NCBI GenBank assembly: GCA_030549775.1 | Contig: CM060175.1 | Span: 5,084,564 to 5,148,563 of the forward strand | Length of the DNA: 64,000 bases | DNA from: Tamarix chinensis | Taxonomy: Eukaryota; Streptophyta; Magnoliopsida; Caryophyllales; Tamaricaceae | Reading direction: 5' to 3' | Shown here: in pieces, positions 36,601 to 49,679 of the stretch | How the letters are laid out: each line of letters begins with the position of its first letter | Position numbering within the stretch: position 1 is the stretch's first letter | Program-made: the position numbers and the translations under genes | Notes under the pieces: generated by a model | The model's input: the letters and a program-made list of their open reading frames with translations, nothing else | The model's database searches: none | Told to the model about the DNA's origin: nothing

Positions 36601-39600
36601 ACAAATATTTCTTCTGGATTGATATATGCATCAGGAGGCTGTTTTGTTGAAGGCGAATGGTTGAGAAATGCATTCCGCTGGAAAGAAACAGTTGGACCAT
36701 GGGAGGAGAGGCCTGGGCACTTTGGTGATGTTTGGATGTATTGGACAGACGATGGGCTTGGTTATTATGAATTTCTTCAGGTAGGTTTCAGATACTCATT
36801 ATCATTTTTATATGTAAGAATATAATGTTAGGAAAATGGAAGGAGTGGTACAACTCACAGCTGTTGGTCTATAAATATTATGTTCTTTTGTAGCTGGCTG
36901 AGGACCTCGGTGCAGCACCTGTATGGGTAATTAACAATGGTACGTACAATTTTTAACCTTTTATCCTCTCTGCATAATAGATTAAAATCGGATTTGTTCA
37001 AATTATATTTCCTCTCGTTTTCACTTATTTTGGGAGCTGGTTGTCTTTAATTCATAACCAGGAATTAGTCATCAAGAATCAGTTAATCCATCCAGTCTTG
37101 CACCATTTGTCCAAGTATGCTCTGAAAAACATTTTTGTCCTCCTTTACAACTTTAAATTGTTGTTTCCGATAGATTGAACTCCATTTGCTGAATGTGTAG
37201 GAAATGCTTGATAGTATTGAGTTTGCTAGAGGTGATTCTAATTCCAAGTGGGGTTCTGTTAGAGCTGCAATGGGGCATCCAGAACCTTTTGACCTGAAAT
37301 ATGTTGCAATCGGAAATGAGGATTGTGGGAAAAGATACTATCGAGGTATGTTATGTCTATTAGCTATGGTTGATATGAGTAGACATGTGAATGACAGATT
37401 TGCCTCTTACCTTCTTCTTAGGTTTCACCCAACTAAAGAATGGACCAGTATGCTTTTTCTTAACATGATTAAAACAGACATGCAATTCTTCTCGACTCTC
37501 AAAGCATGACATTCCAACTAAAAGTTCAATTTGAATTGATAATGACTGTGCTGATAAGTTAGTCTGATGTCCTGTGACATTACCTTCAATGCTTCTCTAA
37601 TTCTTTGCATCATGCATGATCTGCTGTTATATTTTTTCATTGAACAGCAGTGAAACTTTAATGATTAGCTAGTCAATCTTTTAGTCAAAGCTAGTTTTGG
37701 TTTTTATTTTCATATGTTGTGGTGTTCTGCAAGTATCTTTGTAATTTGTATCATGTCAATGTATTGGGGGCAAATCATACATATATATAGTCTTACTATA
37801 ATGACATTGGATTATATATATTAAGTTACATAAACTTATTCTTCCATGCTTGTTGACAGATAATTACATCCGGTTCTATGATGCCCTTAATCAATCCTAT
37901 CCGGATATCAAAGCTATATCGAACTGTGATGCATCTTCGAGCCCATTGGATCATCCAGCTGAATTATATGATTATCATGTAAAGTTCTTAAATTCACTCT
38001 TTGTGTGTTGAGATCTAAAGTAATATATTTTTATTCATATAAAGAGGAGCTAAAGAACTTGTGGCGCTTTTTCTGGTTCAGATATATACATCTGCTAACA
38101 GCATGTTTTCTGCCAACCGTAAGTTTGACACAACAAAACGTAGCAATGGTCCTAAGGTATAATGATCCATCCTGAGAAAGTATTGATTCTGTCATTAGAA
38201 TAAATACTTCTCGATGTTCCTGAAACTGCATGTATGCCAGGCTTTTGTTAGTGAATATGCTGTGACTGGAACTGATGCTGGGAAAGGTAGTCTTTTAGCT
38301 GCATTGGCCGAAGCGGCTTTCCTTATTGGAGTAGAAAGGAACAGGTATGTAACCCATTAGCTATTTCTTTGCATGTATCATTCCCAACTTATTGTTCTCG
38401 GTATGTTTCAACTTTGTGGTGCCTTGACTAGCAAGTTTATCTTTGCATGTCTTCAGGAAGTAGCAGACCCACACTAACTAGTATTATCATTAGCTAATGA
38501 TTTATCAGCTTATGTTCATTATCCTCTTTGTAAGGTGTTTGGTCCTTTGCTAATTTTATATGCAGTGACATTGTTGACATGGCAAGCTATGCTCCACTCT
38601 TTGTGAATGTAAATGACAGACGGTAACTGCTCCGTCTCATAGTTTAATCTTCTCCTTGCACCTCCTGTATCTGAATGTAACTATTCTGTTGGCATGTCTT
38701 TAACATTGCCTTATGAAGGTGGAACCCGGATGCAATCATTTTCAACTCCTCACATGCATATGGAACTCCTAGCTATTGGATGCAACATTTCTTCAAGAAG
38801 TCAAGTGGGGCAACACTTCTAAGCTCCAAACTGAACCTTCACTCCTCAGCTTCAGCAGTTGCCTCCGCAATCAGCTGGAAGAGCTCCAAAGATAACAAGG
38901 ATTACATAACAATCAAGGTTAGAACTTGTTAAATTTACATGTATTTTCTTCAAACATGCTTGTTTATGCTTTTCAAAGTTCTCTTGTCCATCACATGCTC
39001 CCTGAGGAATTTTTTTGGATAAGACATATATTTCGTTATCATGTCTTCATATTTGCTAATATACACATGCATTGATTTGATGGCAATCATGAAGTGATGG
39101 ATAACTAGTAACCTTTGTCCATTTGGTTGCATGAATTCTTTGACTTTGTGTATTTGGAGCATAACATTCCCTCAAAAAATTGCTTTTTTTCCAAACCATG
39201 CCACAGACCCATATAAATTTAGCTTTGAGAAGTCGCAGACTCTCTCTGATTTGGGGACACCTTGAATTAGTATCTCTGTCACAGGAATAAGCTCACAAAG
39301 GGGGACTGGGAGAGCATTTGTTTGTAGAAATTGTAATGAATCCTCTTTTCCTTTTGTCTTGTCTTCTGTAGTGTTAAAACAAATTCATTATGGTGCTGCA
39401 GATTGTGAACTTTGGAAGCGACTATATCAATCTCAAGATCTCTGTGGTTGGATGGGATCCAAATGCTCTGACAGCTTCAAATAGGACCGTACTCTCATCC
39501 ACCAATGTCAAGGATGAGAATTCATTCACAAATCCTACCATGGTATTACTAACATTACATTTACACATATCCAGAAGCGAGTCATCCACTACATGTATAT

Positions 39601-40235
39601 GTAGATTCGTCTATATGAGGATTGTGCCCGGATATGCTTATGTGCATTTTAGGAATCAATGCCAACCTCTGTGCCCTTATTCACTTCAAGCTTTGAATAC
39701 CTACAAACACTTTAATTTGCTTCTTCTCTGGCAAAATCTATTCCCCGGCAATGATGCAACCCCATGTTATTTTCTATTCGCAAAATCATTTCTGACCAGC
39801 TCCTTGTATCAGCTTCCAATGATTATTGTACTTGTTGACCTGTTTTTGCTGGTCATTATTACTGATTCAACCACTCTGTTCACCAGTATTATGTCTCTGC
39901 AACTTCTGCAACATTCATACAGCTCAAGATCAAATTTTTTTATATCCCTAGATTTCGATGCCACATAAACCTTAGCTACTTAATGATTAGCATTTTTATG
40001 CTATTTTTCTTGTCGTTCTGTCGTGAGAATGTCTGATCAGACCATCTCACTTGATTAACATCCTACATTATTATGTCACCTGCAGGTGGCACCAGTAACA
40101 GACTCATTTCAGCTCTCAGGCACAGACATGGATGTAATGCTGCAGCCGCATTCTATTACTGCATTGGATTTCTTAAAAGTATCAAGTCATATTCAAACAG
40201 TTGAAACAGAAGCTGGCTCAAAGTCTTCGATCTAG
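33613..40235 (+). CDS. ASD1: Alpha-L-arabinofuranosidase (GH51), complete, 17 coding exons
   Basis: Releases terminal arabinose from cell-wall arabinoxylan, arabinan and arabinogalactan glycans in the apoplast. Exons: 33613-33789, 33959-34013, 34223-34425, 34675-34796, 34897-35050, 35960-36029, 36635-36780, 36894-36939, 37062-37114, 37201-37345, 37860-37978, 38082-38156, 38241-38344, 38566-38622, 38719-38917, 39402-39542, 40086-40235. All introns are GT-AG and phases agree throughout, giving 671 aa, close to the ~680 aa of Arabidopsis ASD1. Residues 1-26 form a hydrophobic signal peptide. LFGIFFEEINHAGAGG marks the start of the mature domain. The acid/base Glu is E382 (IGNEDCG) and the nucleophile is E460 (FVSEYAV); FIRFPGGCFVEGEW is also intact. 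The start was chosen as the Met opening the signal peptide. Expected to be functional. Symbol by family resemblance. Confidence 0.93.
35496..35955 (+). repeat. 230-bp tandem duplication inside intron 5
   Basis: 35496-35725 and 35726-35955 are near-identical at a fixed 230-bp offset ('ctgttaagctggctcaccca', 'ttgcttcagcaatctacttt'). The second copy ends in TTGTTGCAG, the acceptor used for exon 6. The matching place in the first copy reads TTGTTGTG, so the upstream copy has no AG there. Confidence 0.85.
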
Positions 40236-40449
40236 CTATTTTAATTATCTCAAATGAATATCCAAATCTGTATGGAGTAACCATACTCATCCCAAATTGT
40301 TAAATAATGAAGGTCCAAAGAGCCAGGGAGGGGGTGAGGGAAGAAGTCTGGTTTCTGGGTGATCACATAAAACCAGAAGTCTCTGTCATTGTATATATTT
40401 CAAATTTGTTATGAAGATGACAGTTGTAAATAACTATTTCATCAATGGC

Positions 40450-40455
40450 AATAAA
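40450..40455 (+). terminator. Candidate polyadenylation signal, arabinofuranosidase
   Basis: AATAAA 215 bp after the stop codon, followed by T-rich sequence. Motif and position only. Confidence 0.45.
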
Positions 40456-40459
40456 ACAC

Positions 40460-41565
40460 TATTTATTTTGCTATTTTTAGTTTACTGTTGTGAAGCAAGA
40501 TTGGGAGCTCATGTAAGCACACAATAAGGTGGCCTGTATCATCAGTTTTCCAATTTGGAAGTCCATGATAGACATCTCTATTGTATTTTTCAGGCAACTG
40601 CTATTTGCTGTGAAGTGACACCCACACAAATGCTTGACTTCTTGGTGGTGGAATTTTGTGCAGTTTAGCGGAAATCACCATCAAATTATAATCTTTTTAA
40701 AGTGAGATTAGTAATAGTTTGATTTGCTTTCTGGAATTGAAAGTATATAGTGGGATTTGTGGCTTACTGGAAGTAAATAGTATCAATTTGACTTTATAAA
40801 GGAGTTCCTGACTTTTATTTTGGTAAAAAAAATATGGTAATGGAATTCCTGAAAGGAAGTTAGTGTCTAAAGAAGATATATGGTGCACAAACTAGGTTGT
40901 TATGCAGGCATATGTGCACTTTACTGGGCCTATACTAACTGGGGAGTGGGGGAGAAGGAGAAATCAGAGGATAACATGTGCGATTATTATTTTCGAAAAT
41001 TTCTGCAATCATATGTTATGTAATTGAGATTGTGCCAATTTTCTTTCTAGTTGAGTCATTAAATGTTAATCTCATTGCCAGTTTTTCTGGGCATTATAAT
41101 GATACCAATTTAAGCTCAGAAGATCACTGTATTCTGTATAGAACTTGCTATTGAAGTCTTACTCAATTGTTTTCTGCCAAAACAAGTCTGGCTAACTCTT
41201 CTTTACCTTTCTATTTAGTTCCCATAAGTCTGTGAGATAAATTATTTTTGTCAATGGTGTCATAGATGACCAAGGTTTTGAAACTATATGATGGAAGAGG
41301 CAACGTTAGTTATCCAATGATGGCTTGCATCCCCTCATTTCACTATAATTTAATTGAGGAAAATATGGTAGAGATTTAGTTGATTTTCTTGTTGTCGGGC
41401 CAAGAAATTGCTATCTGGCATTGTTTTCCATTTGCATTTACTTATTAATGTATTTCTATTTTTTTAACTCAATGGGGAGATGTGGCACTCGAGGTTTTGA
41501 TTTACCCATTTATGTGGTTATTCATATTCTCTTCTGTTGACATTTATGGTCCTTATTCATTGCTT
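40460..41565. other. Spacer between arabinofuranosidase and exportin-7 remnant
   Basis: No exon that I recognise. A short phrase near 41270-41330 could be decayed coding sequence, but I could not assign it. Confidence 0.35.
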
Positions 41566-41569
41566 CCAG

Positions 41570-44500
41570 GCTTTAGAGTGCTTGGTGTGGATTACTTCTG
41601 TAAGGAGGTCCTTGTTTGCAAGTAAGGCTACACGACTTCAATTCTTAGCCTTGTTGATGGCCGGTACCAACTACTAAGGATATTCTGGAAACCGGAAAAG
41701 GTGAGTCAAAAGTTATGACATTTCTTCTTATTCTGTGTTTTGAATAAAGCTGGGGTTTCCTGGAGTATATGTTTCTGTGTTTTGCTTTGGTTAAGTTGTG
41801 GAGCACCACGATCCAATTGCATTGATTTCAGTATCAAGTTCATGCTGTGATGCAATGTTTGCTTCTCAGTATGCAAGCGAGAAGAAATCGTAATAGGTAC
41901 TGACCACCTTTTAATTACGGTGAAAGATGAACCTACTTTTGATCGCTTTATATCTGAATGTGCCTTGCTGATAAACTGTGCAGCTACCTGATACATTTTT
42001 TCAATGAATAATCAATTTTCCTTTCGATCTTACTTATCCTCAAATAACACCAGGCTGAGAGAATGAATAAGAGGCAAGTTCCAATGCAGTGCTTGTTGAT
42101 AAATGTTCAAGAGCCTAAATGCCCAATGTGTCGTTTTTAAGACCACAGACCTCTATTTGAGTTTCTCCTATTTCTTATAGGTAATATTTGAAGAGAAAGC
42201 TTGAACTACGTTATCTAAATTTTTTGTGATTATCTAGGATGGTTTCTGAAGATCCAGTATAACTTTTGTTGTACATAGGTTTGAATGTGTTTTAATGGGT
42301 ACCCGGATTGCCTCTTGTTTATTCTCTGATTTGTATGGTTGAGCTTAGAGCTTTCCAAAGCTCTAGTGCTATCTTGTTTACAGTGTTATGAATTAATTTA
42401 AACAGTCATTGCAAATTGCTATGATACTGGCCTCATATGGTCATGAGGGAAGTTTCTTTCTCATTTGATCTGGGTGCAAACTGTTTATAGTTTTTTATTT
42501 TTTATTTTTTGAAAATTATTGGAAGAGACTTCCCATTGATGAAGTATTTAGCTATTTTTTTTTAAACTAACTGGTGTATGTATAGAGATGTGCTTCTTGT
42601 GTATTAGTAGCCACGTGCTCTCTCTATTTTGGAGGAAAGTTTGGGCAATGATGTAACTATAGCATGTTCTTGTTTACTTGGGCGATTCAAAGTAAACTAT
42701 CAGGTCTGCCTCTCCGCTCCCTGATTTCACTCCAATGCAGAAGAACTCTCCCTTTCTTTCTTTAGTTTTTGCTAGTCAGCCCAAGCCTTGATATTTCTTC
42801 TTATGCCTGCATACTTTATTTTCAAGTATTTTGACATCAGGCTGGATGATGATCTGATTAGTCATAGGTGCAGCATCAATAAGTTTATGCTAATTTGATA
42901 TGTAAAATATGGTGTAAGACATCTATTTTTAGATGTTGATGGTGTTTTATAGATATTTAATGCTCGCACTATTAACAATTTAAGTAAATATTGTAACAGT
43001 TATCAGAGCTGGTCAGCATGGAGGGATATACTGCTTGGATAAGCTTAACTGCTGATTTGACAGCGAAATCCCTAGAGTCCTGGCAGGCTATTTGACTATC
43101 TAATTATAGTGAATACATTATACTCAAAATTAACTTGTCAGTATATTACTTATATACTATATATTTCTTATTTGGACTGATTAAAGCAGAACATCAATTT
43201 TTAGTGGGCCAGCGACAGTGTTTGCTACCTCCTTGGGCTGTGGTCCAGGACAGTAACCTTTGTACCAGTTTTAAAGAATGATTTACCCGGCCTCCTAGAT
43301 CAATCTGTGCCAAAAATCTGAAAGGCTTTATTTCTTCAAGATTTAATTGCTCACAGGTTAGAGGGTGTTCATTATTGCAATGGGCATTTAATTATGCCAT
43401 GTGCTTCACTTTTATTTTCACTGCTTGAGTAGTGTTGTTGCTTTTACAGGACGGAGAGGACGAGGGTTCCAAATATATACTTGATAATGTTGAGTTGCTC
43501 CATGATCATATTGATTTTTTCTCGCGTCTGTGCAGCTTCCAGGTTTGAAAGCGCTGATTCATATTGTAGAGTAGTCTATGTTCATCTTTTATTTATATCA
43601 TTTGTTTGATTACAGAGCACTTTATGATCACTAGTAATGTGTAACATCTTTGTTATAGGATGAAAGTTGTGGTGCATTTGTTATGAAGATCATGGATCCT
43701 TTCCTAGAAGCATATGTGGTACACATCTGAGATTCCTGTATCACTCCTGATATGCCATATCAAATGTTATATAGGAAATGACGAAATTTCAGGATCAGGC
43801 TGACACCAGCAAGCTTGTTGTTGCCGAGACATAGCTTGCCTGGCTGGTGCATATAATTGCTTCAATTCTGAAAACTAGGCAGTTCTCTGAATCTAGGTTT
43901 GTTTTCTCTTTCTAATTTTTTTCATATGGTGCTTTTCGATTTCTTGTAATGTTTGCATATAAAGAATTTTAATGCCCCTCTCATGCAGTGGGAAGTCCCA
44001 AGAAGAAATTGATGCAGAGCTTTCCGCATGAGTTCTACAGTTGATAAGTGCTATGGACAGTGGCTTATACTGTAAGTTACAACCCCCCCCCCAAAAAAAA
44101 GAAGAGAGAAATTTATTCTATAAACTCTTGACCTCAAATTGTTAGTTGTAAGCTGTAACATACCCAAAAATGAAATCTCTCTCTATAAGTTCTTGACCTT
44201 GAATTGATAGTCGTAAGTTTTGCTATTTCATTGGAGAGGATGTAACTAAACAACTTGTATAAGGTTTCGTTGCTTTCTCTGATTCTCAGGAATAGCAATA
44301 TAGTAGCGGTTGATAGATTGGGCTTGGTTCCGAGAGGATAAAGAGACTGCCTTTCTTATTGCTATTGAGTTCCCTGTCATCTTTTATTCTGCTTTTATGA
44401 CATTTAGTGGTAGTTGGTTCAACTATTTTAGTGGTATTTTTTATTATTGGAAACATCTTCTAGCAAGTGTATCTAGTATTATAGACTTGTGGCTGTGGGT

Positions 44501-47500
44501 GAAAAAAACTGAAAAGTATAACCATATAACTTGATTGTATTTTATTATTGTTATTATTATTTTGCAAAATCTTGCACACTTTTCACTTGATTAGATGGCA
44601 AATTGAAGGAGCTGGCTAGTCTCACTAAAACTATGCCACATATCAGTTTTGGCTGAGATCTTTATTGGTTGACATGCATAAGGAAGCGTGTTTCTGATGA
44701 AGTTTCTGGATTGGTGTCAATGTATCTTGATTACTGATTTTGTGATGCTATATCATTATGAAATAATGTTGTGCCCCCTCCATGTTCTTTTCAGCAAATT
44801 TTATTTTGCAAGTGTTTTATTTTAGTATCAATTTCAATAGTGAATGCCAAAACAAGCTATCTCTTCCCAGATTCAAGAGATGTTTGGTGTTGAATTTTCC
44901 AGATTAGCTCTTGTTGGTTGTCATCACCCCTTCTCTTGTTGATTCCAAATTTAGTCATGAGCTTATTTTATTGCAGAGCTTCTTTCCTAGATTCTAATCA
45001 TGTTATTTTATTGTGGTTGTAGAGATACGGTGAGCTGAGCAGGCATAGGCTTGATCTTGCTGGTCTGGTTTTTAATCAGAACTTCAGGAAGTCTTATATA
45101 GGTGATCAGGCATGTATTGCTGCAAAGGTAAAGTGGATCTGAAAGGGAGCTTATCTTCTTGCTTTCCAGACTAAAACACTAGATGTTTCAAAAATTAAAA
45201 ATTTCTTAGCACTATCTAATCTTCTTATAGCAGCTATGCCTATCTGTTTGATTGTCTGAACTTGTTGGGCTTCCCAACCATCTGCTTGTTTTGGCTGTTA
45301 TGGTTCAAAAGCTATCTACAAATCTCAAGTGTAACTTAGAGGTAATTATTTGTTGCTTTCTGCATAGCAAACCTCTTGTACTGTCCAAATGTCACCAGGT
45401 TCATCTTTTGTAGGGTGGGTCAGTTGTTGACCAGACGTTAAATTTGCTGCTGGAATTGGCAACTGGGTCAGTTATCTTCTAGCTTAAGAAATCCATTTCA
45501 ACTAACTGAGAAGATTTGGTATCGTCTACATGTTTTGAAACTTGATCAGGTATATGGCTAGGAAGTTTCTACTTAGGCTTGATGTTATATAATATATGAT
45601 CTTGTAGCACAATGGAATTATTATGTCCTACTAGTTTATCTGTGCTTCCTTCATACTGAGACCTAGAGCATACATTCATTGAACTCTTATGATCCTTGAA
45701 ACATTATACACTTTCTTATTATCTCAACCCCTGACATGTTCTCAGCCACGACACATTTGGGTTATTTTTCAACTGGTTATATATGCCCCTTCTCTTGAAA
45801 GCTACAACATATTGGACTGATAAGAGGTTAGCCTCTACTAATCATAAATCCATCGCTACCACCACCAATAGGGTTGTTGACGAGCCAAATCAAGTTGAGT
45901 ACCTTCAGTCTGAGCTCAACTCATTTAGTTTTTTTTTTTTATTTTATTTTATTATTATTATTTATTTTTATATAGGTTTGAGCTTGACACAAGTTCACAA
46001 TGAGTCAAATAAGCTCGGTTCAAGCTCCTCTCTCAAGTTCGGCTCAGCTCGTTAAATTTTTAATTTTTTTTGAAGAACCAAATCAACTCGTTTATCATAA
46101 TTCGATTTGTGGTTCTGCTCATTTGAAAATTAAATAAACTAAATCGACTCATTTAACTAGGGTAAAGTTAGAAGTTGATGCATAATGTCAAACATATTGG
46201 ATTAAGCGAAGTGTTAGTGATGAAATTTGGGTAGATTCTAACAAAACAGAAATTCAGAGAAGAGGTAAGAAGATGAGAGATGAACTTTATTTTGAAATGC
46301 CTCCAATATTAATCACCTACACTAACCAACTAAGGTTTCAACTATTAGTTTAAATGGTATAAGATTTTGAGAATTCACAAAACTAACTCTTAGCCTTGAG
46401 GAGTGTTGTGTTGATAATAGGTTGGTTTTTTTTTTTCATTCAAAGCTGCCTCTGTTTCATCCCTCTTACCTCTATATAGAGTATATTAAGGCCTTTAGTG
46501 AGTACATTATATATCTAACTCATAGTGAGCAGATTTGGTTATACCCCAACCATAGTTTATATAAATACAAGCTACCTAAGGTTGCTAGTCTCTACAATCA
46601 GCAAGTGCTAATTGTTGACCCTTCTATCACATGATGGCTGCTATTACAACCCATGAAAATTTCTTAGAAAATATAATTTACACATTAGGAAAGTCTAACA
46701 ATATGCTTTAACTAGGCTTAACTAAGAAAGAAAAATTTTAGTTGATTGAAAGATGGGCGTGGTCTCCTTAGCAGGCTGGAAGTTTGACCAAAACTCTTGA
46801 GGTTGCTTTTCCCTATTTTAAGCCTCATTTGAAGGCCTTGATCTCCCCAAGATTATCTTCTTAAAGCCCCTTAATTTTGCACATGAAATAGGGCTGCACA
46901 AGGTAGACTCTTTGGCTGAAAATGGTGGTGTGTAGGGGTGGATAAAAACGTGGCTTTTGGTGAGCCATAATGGAGCCGATTAGAACTGGCTTTGTGGAGC
47001 TATAATTTAGCCAAAATAGAGCCAACCACACTTGGTGGTTGACGGCTTGTTTTGATGTTCCATGGCTTTGTGTGCCTCCTTAATAGTCTTGTTATTCATT
47101 AACCCAAGTGAGAAGAGTTTTGAAGTCTTCAACTTTAGAAAAATTAGTAAGTAGATTATCTTTGTTTTTATTGTTTGAAGGGGATGTTCCTGCATTAGAA
47201 TTTTTGTTTGGGTGTGTAGTCGTGGGAGATGGAGGGGGGGCGGGGAGATAGTAAGGAATTTATTGTGTTGTCTTTTGTATTATGGCTTCTATTCCTTTTA
47301 GGTTTGGACAAACTGAGGATAACTCCGTCTAACAAAAAATATTGAGGAGCATACTCAATTTCTATTATATACTAACATATGTGCAGTCAATGTGCTACTT
47401 CTATTGATTATCTAGCAACTTACTTTTTTTGACCACATCATCATAGGAGATTCACCAACTTCACCAACCACTCATAATCTTGCACGACACATCTCAAATT

Positions 47501-47850
47501 GTCCAGGTGTCTTTCTATAAGTAGTAGTTAGGAGTTGTTGCAGTTGCTTGTCATTTCTTTTGCGTTATTCCCTTTATTTAGGCCATCAAAAATTGTTCTT
47601 TGGCCATATTGTGCTTCTTTCTTTGGTGGTAGGGTTCCTAGCTGCCACAATTTTTTGGGATATTTAATTCATTGGTATTTTTTTTATTGCTCTTAGCTGC
47701 TTAAGCTTTGTTGATGCATCATCTCTTTGTAGGGCTTGTTACTGAAATGCATATTTGAGATTGTTCTGCTTGAAAACACTATCAACCATCGGAGAGTTAG
47801 TAGACCAATACTAAGCCTAATACTTGTTACCAAAGAGGCAGCAAGTTACA
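41570..47850 (+). pseudogene. Decayed exportin-7-like (RanBP17/XPO7) gene, 3' part
   Basis: Exportin-7 is a Ran-dependent importin-beta-family nuclear transport receptor. Recognisable exon remnants, in family order: 41570-41700 (CLVWITSVRRSLF), 43000-43086 (LSELVSMEGYTAWI), ~43212-43356 (YLLGLWSR), 43450-43542, 43659-43718 (MKIMDPFLEAY), 43793-43896 (LAWLVHIIASILK), 43989-44071 (SQEEIDAELSA), 45023-45127 (NFRKSYIGDQA), ~45300-45341 (LSTNLKC), ~45414-45466, 47387-47506 (GDSPTSP, NLARHI), 47733-47850 (SRPILSLIL). Breaks: a 7-bp insertion near 41671 shifts the frame, 43793-43896 has an in-frame TAG, 43989-44071 an in-frame TGA, ~43312 a small indel, and the T-run near 47430 one extra base. Several family exons are missing. 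Many splice sites survive, so this is a decayed genomic copy, not a retrocopy. The N-terminal half is not seen. Confidence 0.8.
45880..46150. repeat. Interspersed repeat fragment ('aagctcggctcagctcg' type)
   Basis: Rich in 'gagctcaact', 'aagctcggttcaagctc' and 'ggctcagctcg' phrases. A related fragment lies at 52230-52455 and ends 'gactcaactcatttaca'. This dispersed plant repeat type lies between exportin-7 remnant exons and probably inserted during their decay. Superfamily not assigned. Confidence 0.45.
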
Positions 47851-47859
47851 CGCTTTACT

Positions 47860-49675
47860 TTCTGTTGGTGGTAGGTATAGTAAAGAACGAAGATTGAAAG
47901 ATAAAATTATTGTTTCATGAAACTATCACTGCCTTAAAAGCGAATTAGGCTCGACTATGGCGCAATCATTCAAGACCGTTCACTCCCCAAGGGATTACAG
48001 TAATTTCCTCAAACTCTACTTAAGGTTGAAGGAATGGAGAAATGCAAAATTCAATTACTCAGGAATTAGTTGCAAAGAGGGGAACTTAGCATGTGAGGAT
48101 GGAGTTTGATGATGGTGCAAGTCCCAGCTACTATGGGTATTTGTAGGAAATTTCTTAAGTAATTCCATTACTACCACTCACCCCACTACTACCACTCACC
48201 CTGATCCTACTACTCACACTACTCCTACCATTCACCTCACTTCCTCATCAACAAGTTAGAACCATTAATACATATGTAAAATTAGGTTGGTTCTTTACTT
48301 AGTTTTATGATATATTTTTTCTACCAAAAAATGTTTATAAACCAGACATAATATCCTCCTTTCCATAAATAAAATGTTTATTTAGCCAAAATTGTGGTTA
48401 TTCCATGTAATTACTCTATGGGTTAAATCATGTACAATGAAATGATTGTCTTCCTTGCCTTGAAAGCGGAGCAACAGACCTAGTGCAGACAATAGGAGTC
48501 AAACATGTGAGCCGTTGGATAAAAGCATACGGTTAACCATAAAATAAAATGTGCTACTAGATGTATTTAAAATACGATTAATATCATATATCTTGTACAA
48601 AATATTGGATTGCGTTGTGTTATTATGTATTTTTTTTAGATGGTTTTACACTAACCCAAATGTACCTTTCACATGTTTCCTCCAATAATCTTCAGGCTAT
48701 CGTACTCTGTCTCAACCACCTTCCAATCAGCATACTGCAAAAGCTCAGAATCGTTTCCCCCTGGCTTCCTTCACTGTCCAGTTACTTCGCGTAATCCACC
48801 GCTGTGTCAAGTGTCAACAACATGGTTGCGCAATGTTTCTGGTAGGTCATTCCGAGCCCCCAGCCTCCCCCTCCGCAATCGGGAATAATTTTTATCCAAC
48901 CTTCCGATGGCGCTCTCCTGGCTTCGCTTACTCGATTTAAATCATTACACGACCACCGGATTGCCCGTGCAGACGGACATTTACTGTCATCATATATTTG
49001 TCTTTGATGTAAGAAGTCAGTTTCATGTAAAGTACTATTAAGTATATCAAAAATAACAATGCTTTACACGTTTGATAATTAAAGTAAAAATAAGATTTCG
49101 TAATCGTATATTAAAAAATTATACAATTTAATAAATCAATAAATAAATTTAACAAAATTTAAGAGGTAATATAATTTTACAACAAACTTATTTAACAATT
49201 AACTAAATAACTAACAATTCATGCAATTAATGAACTAATTGGTGAATTAATTTAAATAATTAACTAAGACATTTAACAAAATTTAATTGATAATATAAGT
49301 TTACAACAAATTAATCCAATAATTAATTAAATAACTAAACAATTTACTCAATTAACAAACTAATTGGTGAATTAAGGTGTCATAATAATTGAGAAAGTTG
49401 ATTAATTAATAGAAAGTTATCAATCTTTAATCTATTAGGGTTTCATAATCAAAGTGAAATTACCAATCTTTAACTTATTAATTAAAATAAAACTATAAAT
49501 TAATTTGTCACTACTAAATTAAGTACAAAAATATATTAAATTTATATAATGAATTGAGGATTTAAAGTATATATTTGCAATGGACTACGGCTCAACTTTT
49601 TAAAAATGAAAAACCCATGTGCAAAAATATACTGATTAAGACTTAAACCCCCAACCTTCTCTAAATGACGCGTGA
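47860..49675. other. Intergenic, no gene recognised
   Basis: A short tandem run of 'actaccactcacccca' phrases lies at 48170-48240. From 49020 to 49560 the DNA is AT-rich with repeated 'attaactaaataactaa' phrases, including a ~100-bp imperfect direct repeat at about 49190-49265 and 49300-49375. Confidence 0.45.
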
Positions 49676-49679
49676 CTAT

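Noticed and set aside
39390..39968. 192-aa plus-strand open frame at the arabinofuranosidase 3' end
   Set aside because: It is exon 16 (39402-39542) read through into intron 16; the conserved protein continues only after splicing to 40086.
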